Shown here: positions 32,081-41,092 of the stretch, piece after piece
How positions within the stretch are numbered: the first letter of the stretch is position 1
Layout of the letters: each line of letters starts with the position of its first letter
DNA from: Kibdelosporangium persicum
Lineage (GTDB): Bacteria > Actinomycetota > Actinomycetes > Mycobacteriales > Pseudonocardiaceae
Assembly: GCF_013280595.1 (NCBI RefSeq)
Contig: NZ_JAAATY010000013.1
Span: 62,001-126,000 of the forward strand
DNA length: 64,000 nucleotides
Direction: 5' to 3'
The notes under the pieces: model-generated
Databases searched by the model: none
What the model saw: the letters and a program-made list of their open reading frames with translations, nothing else
Told to the model about the DNA's origin: nothing
Position numbers and translations under genes: made by a program

Positions 32081-33247
32081 ATGCCTGACCGTTCGGCGGT
32101 CCTGGCGGCATTGCGTGCCCAGCACATCGAGACCCCGTCGTGGGCGTACGGCAACTCGGGCACCAGGTTCAAGGTCTTCGCGCAGGAAGGCGTTCCGCGC
32201 GACGCGTACGAGAAGATCGACGACGCGGCGACCGTGCACCGGTTCACCGGCGTGGCGCCCACAGTCGCGCTGCACATCCCGTGGGACATGGTCGACGACT
32301 ACGCGGATCTGGCGGCGCACGCGCGTAACCAGGGCATCGGGATCGGCGCGATCAACCCGAACGTCTTCCAGGAGGACGACTACCGGCTGGGCAGCGTGTG
32401 CAACCCGGACCCGGCCGTCCGCCGCAAGGCCCTCGACCACCTGCTCGAATGCGTGGACATCATGGATGCCACGGGTTCCCAGGACCTGTCGTTGTGGTTC
32501 GCCGACGGCACCAACTACCCCGGGCAGGACTCGATCGCGGGCCGGCAGGAGCGCCTGGCCGAGGCGTTGCGCGCGGTCTACGACCGGCTCGGCGCGGACC
32601 AGCGGATGTTGCTGGAGTACAAGCTCTTCGAGCCCGCCTTCTACACGATGGACCTGCCGGACTGGGGAACCAGTTACGCGCACTGCGTGGATCTCGGCCG
32701 GCGGGCCAAGGTCCTGGTCGACACCGGGCACCACGCGCCCGGCACCAACATCGAGTTCATCGTGGCGTTCCTGCTGCACCGGGCCAAGCTCGGCGGGTTC
32801 CACTTCAACTCCCGGTTCTACGCCGACGACGACCTCATGGTCGGCGCGGCCGATCCGTTCCAGCTGTTCCGGATCATGGCCGAGATCGTGCTGGGCGGCG
32901 GCCTGGACAAGGCGTCCGGGGTGGCGTTCATGCTCGACCAGTGCCACAACATCGAGCCCAAGGTCCAGGCCCTGATCCGCTCGGTGCTCAACGTCCAGGA
33001 GGCCACGGCCAAGGCGCTGCTCGTGGACGCGGAGGCGTTGCGCAAGGCCCAGGCCGAAGGCGATGTGCTCGGCGCGAACGCCGTGCTGATGGACGCGTAC
33101 AACACCGATGTGCGGCCGATGCTCGCCGAGTTGAGGGAGGACATGGGCATCGACCCGGATCCCGTCGGGGCGTACCGCCGGTCCGGGCACTTCGACAAGA
33201 TCCGTGCGGAACGGGCGGATGGTGCCGCGGCAGGGTGGGGAGCGTGA
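32081..33247 (+). CDS. rhaI: L-rhamnose isomerase (RhaI type)
   Basis: A 388-residue cytoplasmic TIM-barrel isomerase converting L-rhamnose to L-rhamnulose. It belongs to the Pseudomonas stutzeri-like RhaI class rather than E. coli RhaA. Metal-ligand regions are visible: LLEYKLFEPAFY (Glu), LVDTGHHAPGTN (Asp, His), KLGGFHFNSRFYADDDL (His, Asp). The ATG at 32081 has GAGGAGGA upstream. It is followed by the secreted propeller gene after 1 nt. Confidence 0.93.
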   Translation: MPDRSAVLAALRAQHIETPSWAYGNSGTRFKVFAQEGVPRDAYEKIDDAATVHRFTGVAPTVALHIPWDMVDDYADLAAHARNQGIGIGAINPNVFQEDDYRLGSVCNPDPAVRRKALDHLLECVDIMDATGSQDLSLWFADGTNYPGQDSIAGRQERLAEALRAVYDRLGADQRMLLEYKLFEPAFYTMDLPDWGTSYAHCVDLGRRAKVLVDTGHHAPGTNIEFIVAFLLHRAKLGGFHFNSRFYADDDLMVGAADPFQLFRIMAEIVLGGGLDKASGVAFMLDQCHNIEPKVQALIRSVLNVQEATAKALLVDAEALRKAQAEGDVLGANAVLMDAYNTDVRPMLAELREDMGIDPDPVGAYRRSGHFDKIRAERADGAAAGWGA

Positions 33248-33248
33248 C

Positions 33249-34619
33249 ATGCGCTTACGAGCCCTGCTTGTCGCCTGCCTCGTCCTGTTCAGCACACCAG
33301 CCGCCGCGGTCGCCGCACCGACGGTTTCGCTGTTGCGGGACACGGAACTCGATCCCACGGCGCTGTACTTCGTCTCGTACGACGGCCTGGTGAACAACGA
33401 GTCCTACCAACAGGACGCGATCCTCAGCTATGCGGGATACCAGTACGCGACTTGGTACACCGCAGACCGCAGTGCCGTCATCGCGCGGCGGGCGCTGCCG
33501 AGTGGCGCCTGGCAAAAGATCGTACTGCCGCACAAGCTGAGCGCGAACGACTCGCACAACGTGATCTCGCTGGGCATCTCGCCGACCGACGGGCGCCTGC
33601 ACGTCGCCATGGACACGCACAACACGCCGGTGTTCTACGTCAAGTCCGAGCCCGGCCTGGTGACGTCGCCGATGTGGTCCGCGGCCAGGTTCGGTCCGGT
33701 GCAGCGAACGCTGGACGGCGTGGACCTCGGCGCGATCACGTACCCGCAGTTCGTGGTCACGCCGGAACGACGCCTCCAGCTGAGCTACCGGACGGGCGGC
33801 TCCGGCAACGGAACCAACGAACTCGCCGAGTACGACGGAACGGAGTGGCGCAAGCTGGGCAAGTGGTCGTCCGCGACCGGGTCGTGGACCGCACCCAACG
33901 GTGTCACGAGCACGACACGCAACATGTACCTGCACGGGCTCACGTATGATCACAAAGGACGGTTGCACGCCGCGTTCACGTGGCGCGAAGGCAACACCGG
34001 CGTGCTGTGCAACTCAGGCGGCCTGACCAACCACGACACCGGGTACGTCTACAGCGACGACCGTGGCCGGACGTGGCGCAACAACACCGGAAACGCCGTC
34101 GCCACACCCGTGGCCGTGTCCCCGAACCTGGTGGTGGATCCGCTCGGTCCCAACCACGGCTTGATGAACCAGGAAAGCCAGGCGGTCGACTCCACCGGCA
34201 CCCCGCACGTGATCATCAGCTACGTGCCGGGCCGGTTCACCCAGTGCGTCACCAGCTACGCGGCGGACCGCAACCGCTGGGCCCGTTCGTTCCACCTGAC
34301 GCGCAAGGCCGACGGCTCGTGGACCAAGCGTGAGATCCCGATCCCGCCGAACGCCACCGGCCGGACCCGGATCGTCTTCGACCGCAACGACAACGCGTAC
34401 CTCGTGATGCCGTACGGACGGATCGTCACGGCGTCGAAGGCCAGCGGCTGGACCGACTGGACGCTGGTGTTCGACCGGCCGGGCATGAACGTCTTCGGCG
34501 AGGTGACCGTCGACTACTCCAGAGTCGCCAGTGAAGGCGTGCTGTCCATGTTCTACCAACAGCGATCCGGCGGAACCACGCCGTCGCCGATCCGGGTCGC
34601 CGACTTCCGTCTGGGATAA
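33249..34619 (+). CDS. secreted BNR_4 beta-propeller, candidate rhamnose-releasing polysaccharide lyase
   Basis: A 456-residue exported protein with a Sec signal (residues 1-22, ending AVAA). The rest looks like a seven-bladed BNR_4 propeller, the fold of lyase families PL24, PL25 and probably PL27. The motif DSHNVISLGI...DGRLHVAMDTHN gives His103 and His124, and ITYPQF...LSYRTGGSGNG gives Tyr165 and Arg181. From memory, PL24/PL25 ulvan lyases use a His pair about 20 apart and a Tyr-Arg pair 16 apart, the same layout. Ulvan (rhamnose/uronate) and Rha-GlcA ends of arabinogalactan are known substrates of these folds. Being inside a rhamnose catabolic operon points to release of rhamnose or rhamnosyl units outside the cell. 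Substrate and lyase activity are inference. Confidence 0.8.
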   Translation: MRLRALLVACLVLFSTPAAAVAAPTVSLLRDTELDPTALYFVSYDGLVNNESYQQDAILSYAGYQYATWYTADRSAVIARRALPSGAWQKIVLPHKLSANDSHNVISLGISPTDGRLHVAMDTHNTPVFYVKSEPGLVTSPMWSAARFGPVQRTLDGVDLGAITYPQFVVTPERRLQLSYRTGGSGNGTNELAEYDGTEWRKLGKWSSATGSWTAPNGVTSTTRNMYLHGLTYDHKGRLHAAFTWREGNTGVLCNSGGLTNHDTGYVYSDDRGRTWRNNTGNAVATPVAVSPNLVVDPLGPNHGLMNQESQAVDSTGTPHVIISYVPGRFTQCVTSYAADRNRWARSFHLTRKADGSWTKREIPIPPNATGRTRIVFDRNDNAYLVMPYGRIVTASKASGWTDWTLVFDRPGMNVFGEVTVDYSRVASEGVLSMFYQQRSGGTTPSPIRVADFRLG

Positions 34620-34628
34620 GGAGAAATC

Positions 34629-36650
34629 GTGACCACACCGGTGACCGACCTGCTCAATCGGGCGCACGAGCTCGGGGCGGACCGGCGCAACACCAACTAC
34701 GCGGGCGGCAACGCGTCGGCGAAGGGACTCGCGCCCGACCCGGTGAGCGGCAAGGACGTCGAACTGATGTGGGTGAAGGGGTCCGGCGGTGACCTCGGCA
34801 CGCTCACCGAGGCCGGGCTGGCGGTGCTGCGGCTGGACCGGCTGCGCTCGCTGGTGGACGTCTATCCCGGTGAGGACCGGGAAGACGAGATGGTCGCCGC
34901 GTTCGACTACTGCCTGCACGGCAAAGGCGGCGCCGCGCCCAGCATCGACACCGCGATGCACGGCCTGCTCGACGCGTCCCATGTGGACCATCTGCACCCG
35001 GACTCCGGGATCGCGCTGGCCACGGCGGTCGACGGCGAGGAGCTGACCGCCAAGGTCTTCGGCGGCAGGGTCGGCTGGGTGCCGTGGCGGCGCCCGGGAT
35101 TCCAGCTCGGGCTGGACATCGCCGAGCTCAAGCGGGCCAACCCGGACATGATCGGCTGCGTCCTGGGTGGCCACGGCATCACGGCGTGGGGCGACACGAG
35201 CGAGCAGTGCCAGGCCAACTCGCTGGAGATCATCCGGACGGCCGAGCGGTACCTGGCCGAGCACGGCAAATCCGACCCGTTCGGTGCCGAACTGCCCGGT
35301 TACGGCGCCTTGCCGCAGGACGAGCGGAGGGCCAAGGCCGCCCGGCTGTTCCCGGTGCTGCGCGGGCTCGCGTCCACCGACGTCCGGCAGGTCGGTCACT
35401 TCACCGACAGCCCCGAGGTGCTGGAGTTCCTGTCCCGCGCCGAACACCCGCGGCTGGCCGCGCTGGGCACGTCCTGCCCGGATCACTTCCTGCGCACGAA
35501 AGTCGCGCCACTGGTGGTCGACCTGCCCGGCACGGCGTCGGTCGACGAGATCATCGCGCGGGTCACCGAGTTGCACGCGTCCTATCGCGACGACTACGCG
35601 GCCTACTACCAGCGCCACGTGACACCGGACTCGCCGCCGATGCGCGGCGCGGACCCGGCGATCGTGCTCGTGCCGGGCGTGGGCATGTTCAGCTTCGGCC
35701 GTGACCCGCGGACAGCGCGGGTGGCGGGGGAGTTCTACGTCAACGCGATCAACGTGATGCGCGGGGCCGAGTCGGTCTCCCGCTACGAACCCATCCCGGA
35801 GTCGGAGAAGTTCCGGATCGAGTACTGGGAGCTGGAAGAGGCCAAGCTGCGCCGGATGCCGGAACCCAAGCCGCTGGCGACCCGGATCGCCCTGGTCACC
35901 GGCGGTGGCTCGGGGATCGGCAGGGCGATCGCGCACCGGCTCGCCGCCGAGGGAGCCGCGGTGGTCGTCGCCGACGTCAACGCCGAGGCGGCGTCCACAG
36001 TTGCCGGTGAGATCGGGGGCGTCGCGGTCACCGCGAACGTGACCGACGAGGACGCGATCGCCGAAGCGGTGAGCGCCGCGTGCCTCGCGTACGGCGGGCT
36101 CGACCTGGTGGTCAACAACGCCGGGCTCTCGGTCTCGAAACCGTTGCTGGACACGACGATCGAGGACTGGGACCGTCAGCACGACGTGATGGCCCGCGGC
36201 TCCTTCCTGATCTCACGCGAGGCCGCACGCGTGATGATCGCGCAGAAGATGGGCGGCGACATCGTCTACATCGCCAGCAAGAACGCGATCTTCGCGGGTC
36301 CGAACAACGTGGCGTACGGCTCGGCGAAGGCCGACCAGGCGCACCAGGTCCGGCTGCTGGCGGCCGAGCTCGGCGAGCACGGAATCCGCGTCAACGGCGT
36401 CAATCCGGACGGTGTCGTACGCGGTTCGGGCATCTTCGCGTCCGGCTGGGGCGCCCAGCGGGCTGCCGTGTACGGCGTGCCCGAGGAGAAGCTCGGCGAG
36501 TTCTACGCCCAGCGGACGCTGCTCAAGCGGGAGGTGCTGCCCGAACACGTCGCCAACGCGGTGTTCGTGCTGACCACCGCCGAACTCTCGCACACCACCG
36601 GCCTCTTGGTCCCGGTCGACGCCGGCGTGGCCGCGGCGTTCCTGCGCTGA
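34629..36650 (+). CDS. rhaEW: bifunctional rhamnulose-1-phosphate aldolase / L-lactaldehyde dehydrogenase
   Basis: A 673-residue fusion. Residues 1-410 form a class II zinc aldolase: the metal site is around SHVDHLHPDSGIALA (near 117-131) and LGGHGITAWG. It splits L-rhamnulose 1-phosphate into DHAP and L-lactaldehyde. Residues from about 418 form an SDR: TRIALVTGGGSGIGRAIAHR binds NAD+, NNAGLS is the structural motif, and YGSAKA carries the Tyr-x3-Lys pair. It oxidises lactaldehyde to lactate. This matches the RhaD/alcohol dehydrogenase (RhaEW, YuxG) family in length and order. GTG start with AAGGAGA. Confidence 0.93.
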   Translation: MTTPVTDLLNRAHELGADRRNTNYAGGNASAKGLAPDPVSGKDVELMWVKGSGGDLGTLTEAGLAVLRLDRLRSLVDVYPGEDREDEMVAAFDYCLHGKGGAAPSIDTAMHGLLDASHVDHLHPDSGIALATAVDGEELTAKVFGGRVGWVPWRRPGFQLGLDIAELKRANPDMIGCVLGGHGITAWGDTSEQCQANSLEIIRTAERYLAEHGKSDPFGAELPGYGALPQDERRAKAARLFPVLRGLASTDVRQVGHFTDSPEVLEFLSRAEHPRLAALGTSCPDHFLRTKVAPLVVDLPGTASVDEIIARVTELHASYRDDYAAYYQRHVTPDSPPMRGADPAIVLVPGVGMFSFGRDPRTARVAGEFYVNAINVMRGAESVSRYEPIPESEKFRIEYWELEEAKLRRMPEPKPLATRIALVTGGGSGIGRAIAHRLAAEGAAVVVADVNAEAASTVAGEIGGVAVTANVTDEDAIAEAVSAACLAYGGLDLVVNNAGLSVSKPLLDTTIEDWDRQHDVMARGSFLISREAARVMIAQKMGGDIVYIASKNAIFAGPNNVAYGSAKADQAHQVRLLAAELGEHGIRVNGVNPDGVVRGSGIFASGWGAQRAAVYGVPEEKLGEFYAQRTLLKREVLPEHVANAVFVLTTAELSHTTGLLVPVDAGVAAAFLR

Positions 36651-36662
36651 CGGGAGGGAATC

Positions 36663-38063
36663 ATGGACCGCACACCGAAGATCGGACTGGTCGCGGGCGG
36701 GCTGGGCGCCTACTGGCCCCAGTTTCCCGGCCTGCTGCCCACTTTGCGGCAGTCCGCCGGGTATGTGAGCGAACGCATCTCCGGCTACGACGCCGAAATC
36801 GTCGACGTCGGGTTCATCTCCAACGCCCAGGAAGGCGCCGCTGCCGCGGAAAAGCTCAGGGCGGCCGGATGCGACCTGATCGTCGGGTTCCTCACGACGT
36901 ACATGACGGCGACCATGCTCATGCCGATCGCGCAGCGGTCCGGCGCGCCCGTGCTGCTGATCAACCTGCAACCGACCGAGTCGATGGACCACGCCAGTGT
37001 CGACACTGGACAGTGGCTGGCGTACTGCGGTGCCTGTCCGTTGCCCGAGATGGCCAACGCGTTCACCCGGGCCGGCGTCGAGTTCCGCAGCGTTTCCGGC
37101 TATCTGCGGGATGAGCGGGCGTGGGCCAGGATCGGCAACTGGATCAAGGCCGCCGGCGTCCGCAAGGTCCTGCGCTCCGGGCGGCACGGGCTGATGGGCC
37201 ACCTCTATCCCGGCATGTACGACGTCTCCACGGACCTCACCATGGTCAGCGCCCAGTTCGGCGGCCACGTCGAGGTGCTGGAGTACGACGACCTGCGGGT
37301 GCGGGTGGAGAAGGTGACCGACGCCGAGGTGGCCGCGAAGATCGCCGAGGCCGAGTCGGTCTTCGAGGTGACCGAGTCGGTGAACGCCGACGACTTCGCC
37401 TGGGGTGCCCGCGTGGCGGTCGGGCTGGACCGCCTGGTCGCGGACTTCGACCTGGACAGCCTGGCGTACTACCACCGAGGCCTGGACGGCGAGCAGCACG
37501 AACGGCTCGCCGCCGGGATGATCCTCGGCGCGAGCCTGCTGACCGCGCGGGGCGTCCCGGCGGCAGGCGAGTTCGAGCTGCGCACCAGCATGGCCATGCT
37601 GATCATGGACGTGCTGGGCGCGGGCGGCTCGTTCACCGAGTTCCAGGCCTTGGACTTCGACCGGGGACACGTCGAGATGGGCCACGACGGTCCCGGGCAC
37701 CTCGCGATCAGCGCGGGGAAACCGTTGCTGCGCGGGCTGGGCGTGTTCCACGGCAAGCGTGGCTGGGGAGTGTCGGTGGAGTTCGACGTCGCGCACGGGC
37801 CGGTGACCCTGCTCGGGGTCGGGCAGACCCGCGACGGCCGGTACACCCTGGTGACCGCCGAGGGAACCGTGGTCGACGGCCCGCACATGAAGATCGGCAA
37901 CACCACGAGCCGCGTGGACTTCGGCCGTGATCCCGGCGAATGGACCGACGACTGGTCGGCCAGCGGGGTCGGGCACCACTGGGCGCTGGGGACCGGCCAC
38001 CAGGTCGCCGCGCTGCGGGCGGTGGCGAGCCTGATGGACCTGCCGCTGGTCGAGGTCGCTTGA
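36663..38063 (+). CDS. L-fucose/L-arabinose isomerase-like protein
   Basis: A 466-residue cytoplasmic protein with the FucI/AraA-type N-terminal domain (IGLVAGGLGAYWPQFPGLL, then CDLIVGFLTTYMTATMLMPI) and a C-terminal beta-domain (VLLGVGQTRDGRY). Mid-protein ASLLTARGVPAAGEFELRTS, LDFDRGHVEMGHDGPGHLAI and HGKRGWGVSVEFD resemble metal-binding segments of this superfamily. It sits between the aldolase and kinase genes, ending in a TGATG overlap with rhaB. The operon already has an L-rhamnose isomerase, so this one either isomerises a second deoxy-sugar or pentose released from the same polysaccharide, or has another role. The assignment to a specific sugar is open. Confidence 0.75.
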   Translation: MDRTPKIGLVAGGLGAYWPQFPGLLPTLRQSAGYVSERISGYDAEIVDVGFISNAQEGAAAAEKLRAAGCDLIVGFLTTYMTATMLMPIAQRSGAPVLLINLQPTESMDHASVDTGQWLAYCGACPLPEMANAFTRAGVEFRSVSGYLRDERAWARIGNWIKAAGVRKVLRSGRHGLMGHLYPGMYDVSTDLTMVSAQFGGHVEVLEYDDLRVRVEKVTDAEVAAKIAEAESVFEVTESVNADDFAWGARVAVGLDRLVADFDLDSLAYYHRGLDGEQHERLAAGMILGASLLTARGVPAAGEFELRTSMAMLIMDVLGAGGSFTEFQALDFDRGHVEMGHDGPGHLAISAGKPLLRGLGVFHGKRGWGVSVEFDVAHGPVTLLGVGQTRDGRYTLVTAEGTVVDGPHMKIGNTTSRVDFGRDPGEWTDDWSASGVGHHWALGTGHQVAALRAVASLMDLPLVEVA

Positions 38064-39433
38064 TGCGTTCGTTCGTCGCGGTCGATCTCGGGGCGAGCAG
38101 TGGCCGGGTCATGCTCGGCCACGCCGGCTCCGGGCCGATCGAACTCGAGGAGCTGCACCGGTTCGCCATCGGCCCGCAGTCCCGGCCCGGCGGCGGGCTG
38201 CGCTGGGACATCGCGAAGATCCACGCGGAGGCCGTCCACGGCATCCGGGCGGCCGCGCCCGCCGATCCGGTGTCGATCGGCCTGGACTCGTGGGCGGTGG
38301 ACTACGGGCTGGTCGACGCGGACGGCAAGCTTGACGGTGACGTGCGCTGTTACCGTGATCCCCGGACACAGGGAGTTCGCTCCGGCATCGACGACCGGAC
38401 CCTGTACGGCATCAACGGCCTGCAGCACCTGCCGTTCAACACGATCTACCAGTTGCTCACCGAGCCGCCGGAACGGCTCGCCGATCACACCATGCTGCTC
38501 GTCCCGGACCTGCTCGGCTACCTGCTGACCGGCGTGATGGGCGCGGAGGTCACCAACGCGTCCACGACCGGCCTGCTCTCCGCGTCCACCCGGTCGTGGT
38601 CCACGGAATTGCTTGCCCGCAGCGGCATCCCCGCGAGCCTCCTGCCGCCGCTGCGGCAACCCGGCGAGCACATCGGCCTGTACGAGTCGACACCTGTGGT
38701 GGCGGTCGCCTCACACGACACAGCGTCGGCGGTGGCGGCCATTCCCGCCACCACCTCGAAGTTCGGCTACATCTCGTGCGGCACGTGGTCGCTCGCCGGG
38801 TTGCGCCTCGACGCGCCGGTGCTCACCGAGCAGGCCAGGCTCGCCAACTTCACCAACGAGTCCGGTGTGGACGGAACAACCCGGTTCCTGCGCAACACCA
38901 TGGGACTGTGGCTGCTCAGCGAATCACTGCGGGTCTGGAACGCCGAGCTGGCCCCGCTGCTGTCGGCCGCCGCCGCGCAGCCCGCGTTCGCCGCCGTGAT
39001 CGACCCGAACGACGACGCCTTCCTGGCACCGGGCGACATTCCCGCTCGTATCGCCGGCCAGTGCCGCCGGACCGGGCAACCGCCACCGGCCACCCCGGCC
39101 GCGTTCGTCCGGACGATCCTGGAATCCCTGGCCCTGGCCCACGCCGCGACCCTGCAGACGGCGGCCGCCTTGGCCGGCCGGGACCTGGACGTGGTCCATC
39201 TGGTCGGCGGCGGTGCGCGTAACGAACTGCTGTGCCAGTTCACCGCGGACGCGTGCGGCCTGCCCGTGCTGGCCGGGCCGGTGGAGGCCAGCGCGACCGG
39301 CAACGTGCTGGTCCAGGCCCGGGCAGCCGGAGTGCACGCGGAGCCCCCGCCGCCCTTCAGCCGTTATGAGCCGAGCGGCGACCGCACCCGATGGCTGGCA
39401 GCGGCCCGCCGAATCGCCCTGCCCCTCTCGTGA
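38063..39433 (+). CDS. rhaB: L-rhamnulokinase
   Basis: A 456-residue FGGY kinase that phosphorylates L-rhamnulose at O1 for the RhaEW aldolase. The N-terminus SFVAVDLGASSGRVMLGHAG and IGLDSWAVDYGLVDADG are diagnostic for RhaB, as is LPFNTIYQLL. SCGTWSLAGLRLDAPVLTE and VHLVGGGARNELLCQFTADA complete the ATP site. The start ATG overlaps the previous stop (TGATG). The stop codon lies in the left arm of the terminator hairpin, so the final codons (LPLS) are part of that repeat element. Confidence 0.93.
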   Translation: MRSFVAVDLGASSGRVMLGHAGSGPIELEELHRFAIGPQSRPGGGLRWDIAKIHAEAVHGIRAAAPADPVSIGLDSWAVDYGLVDADGKLDGDVRCYRDPRTQGVRSGIDDRTLYGINGLQHLPFNTIYQLLTEPPERLADHTMLLVPDLLGYLLTGVMGAEVTNASTTGLLSASTRSWSTELLARSGIPASLLPPLRQPGEHIGLYESTPVVAVASHDTASAVAAIPATTSKFGYISCGTWSLAGLRLDAPVLTEQARLANFTNESGVDGTTRFLRNTMGLWLLSESLRVWNAELAPLLSAAAAQPAFAAVIDPNDDAFLAPGDIPARIAGQCRRTGQPPPATPAAFVRTILESLALAHAATLQTAAALAGRDLDVVHLVGGGARNELLCQFTADACGLPVLAGPVEASATGNVLVQARAAGVHAEPPPPFSRYEPSGDRTRWLAAARRIALPLS

Positions 39434-39476
39434 GTGTTTATCAGTGTTCTAACCCTGATAAACACTCACGAGGGGG
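39423..39476. terminator. bidirectional terminator, palindromic repeat copy 1
   Basis: Arms 39427-39444 (begins CTCGTGAGTGTTTATC) and 39455-39472 are exact complements of 18 nt; three more G-C pairs and one G-U extend the stem to 22 bp. The loop is 10 nt. It lies between convergent rhaB and a kinase gene, and contains the TGA of rhaB. The same arms recur at 61888-61937. Confidence 0.88.
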
Positions 39477-39477
39477 T

Positions 39478-40929
39478 TTACAGGGTTCGGCTGCTGAGGA
39501 CTGCGGATTCGTCGATCTTCCAGCTGCCGTTCTGGCGGACCACGGTGTACCGGTGCCGTTCGCGCATCACCTTGCCGTCCTTGAAGTGGTACTCCACGGT
39601 GGCCTCGAAGTTGTTGCCCGCCACAGGGCTCACGCCGGACACCTGGACTCGCGCGATCCTGTTCCAGAAGCGTTGGTAGCCGCTCCGGCCGCCCGCGGGG
39701 TGCTGCTGGTACTTCGGCGTCAGCCGGGTCCACGCCTGGTCCAGGTTGCCGGGCATCAGCGCGTAGTACGCCGTGATCACGTCCGGCGTCGCGGTCAGGG
39801 CGTCGACGGGCGGAGGCTGGCTGGCGGCTGGAGGCTGGCCGGCGGGCGGGGGAGTGGCCGGCGCGGCGCCGGTGCTCCCGGTCGACGGTGCCGCGGGCGG
39901 GGAAGCGGTCGCGCTTGACGAAGACGGCGGAGCGGCTGTCTGCTCTGTCTGGTTTGACGGGATCATCAGGAAAGCCAGTACGCCTCCGGCGACCAGCAGC
40001 ACCGCGGCGGCGATGAGCGCCGCGAGCCGTCGTCGCCGGGGTGGCTTGTCCTGCTCCTTCGGCTTTTCCTGCGGTGTGACGGGTTTGAGTTCGGTCGTGG
40101 GCTGCTCGGTGAGCACGGGTAACGCGGCGAGGGCGTCGCGGACTTCGCTCATGGTCGGCCGCATGGCCGGATCGGTGTGCAGCATCCGTTGCAGGACTTC
40201 GGTCAGCGGACCCGAGTTGGACGGTGGCGTGATCTCCCCGGACGCGGCCCGGTACAGCAAGGCGATGGTGTTGCCGCTCTGCCCGACCGGGGGCGTGCCC
40301 TCGGTGGCCATGTAGAGGCTCGCGCCGAGCGAGTACACGTCGGAGGCGAACGTCGCCCGCTCGCCTTTGGCCACCTCAGGAGGCATGTACGCGGGCGTGC
40401 CGAGAACCGTGCCGCTCGATCCGGTGGTGGCGTCCTCGACCGCGCGCGAGATGCCGAAGTCGGTGATCTTCGCCGTGCCGTCGTAGCCGAGCAGGATGTT
40501 GCTGGGTTTGACGTCGCGGTGCACGATCCCGGCGGCGTGCGCGGCGTCCAGTGCGTCCGCGAGTTGCGTACCGATCCTGCGCACGGCATCCGGCGGCAAC
40601 GTGCCCTGGTCCTGAAGCACCTGCGACAGGCTGTGCGACCGTAAGTACTCCATGATCAGGTACGCCGTGCCGTCGTGCTCGATCACGTCGAACACCGAAA
40701 CGACGTTTTTGTGCTGTAGCCGGGCGGCGATCTGGCCCTCCCGGACGGTCTGCCGCACCACCTGGTCGGTCCGCTCCCCGTCCAGGTGCGCGGGCACGAA
40801 CAGCTGTTTCACCGCCACCTTGCGGTGCAGCCGCTCGTCGTACGCCTGCCATACGTCGCCCATGCCGCCGCGTCCCAGCTGTTCGGCCAACCGGTATCGC
40901 CCGGCGATGAGCTGGTCAACCTCGCCCAT
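39478..40929 (-). CDS. membrane Ser/Thr protein kinase (PknB-like) with extracellular NTF2-like tail
   Basis: A 483-residue receptor-type kinase. Kinase domain 11-270: GRGGMG loop (19-24), Lys41, HRDVKPSN (138-145), ITDFG (155-159), YMPPEV. After a basic linker comes one transmembrane helix (302-323), a Pro/Ser/Thr/Ala-rich spacer, and an outside domain of about 110 residues starting DVITAYYALMPGNLDQAW, which looks SnoaL/NTF2-like. The start ATG 40929 follows AGGA; the frame extends to 41094 without kinase features. Its target is unknown. The gene diverges from the EF-G paralogue, with an inverted repeat in between. Confidence 0.9.
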   Translation of the reverse strand: MGEVDQLIAGRYRLAEQLGRGGMGDVWQAYDERLHRKVAVKQLFVPAHLDGERTDQVVRQTVREGQIAARLQHKNVVSVFDVIEHDGTAYLIMEYLRSHSLSQVLQDQGTLPPDAVRRIGTQLADALDAAHAAGIVHRDVKPSNILLGYDGTAKITDFGISRAVEDATTGSSGTVLGTPAYMPPEVAKGERATFASDVYSLGASLYMATEGTPPVGQSGNTIALLYRAASGEITPPSNSGPLTEVLQRMLHTDPAMRPTMSEVRDALAALPVLTEQPTTELKPVTPQEKPKEQDKPPRRRRLAALIAAAVLLVAGGVLAFLMIPSNQTEQTAAPPSSSSATASPPAAPSTGSTGAAPATPPPAGQPPAASQPPPVDALTATPDVITAYYALMPGNLDQAWTRLTPKYQQHPAGGRSGYQRFWNRIARVQVSGVSPVAGNNFEATVEYHFKDGKVMRERHRYTVVRQNGSWKIDESAVLSSRTL

Positions 40930-40998
40930 TTCCTGGGGGTTGCACTCGAAGGCGGCGCTGAAACGGGCCCGTTCGGCCCAATGCCCTGCCACCCGGGT

Positions 40999-41035
40999 AG
41001 TGGACGGTCGCGGAAAAACCGGTTCACCGTCCACT
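40999..41035. promoter_or_regulatory. 10-bp inverted repeat at the divergent promoter
   Basis: AGTGGACGGT (40999-41008) and ACCGTCCACT (41026-41035) are exact complements, 17 nt apart. The right half overlaps the -35 box of the leader/EF-G promoter. Candidate operator for a dimeric regulator acting on the EF-G gene, the kinase gene, or both. Confidence 0.55.
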
Positions 41036-41051
41036 CGGGATCCCCTACACT
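41023..41051 (+). promoter_or_regulatory. predicted promoter of leader peptide and EF-G paralogue
   Basis: TTCACC (41023-41028) and TACACT (41046-41051) are 17 nt apart. Transcription would start near 41058, about 35 nt before the leader start codon and 240 nt before the EF-G gene. Confidence 0.6.
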
Positions 41052-41092
41052 CCTGCCGGACCACGCGCCGCGACGAGTGAAGGGAGCCGGCC

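Noticed and set aside
34014-38000. Two very long minus-strand frames (722 and 595 codons) opposite rhaEW and the isomerase-like gene
   Set aside because: GC-rich third-position bias leaves antisense frames open; the sense strand carries full enzyme families and tight operon overlaps.
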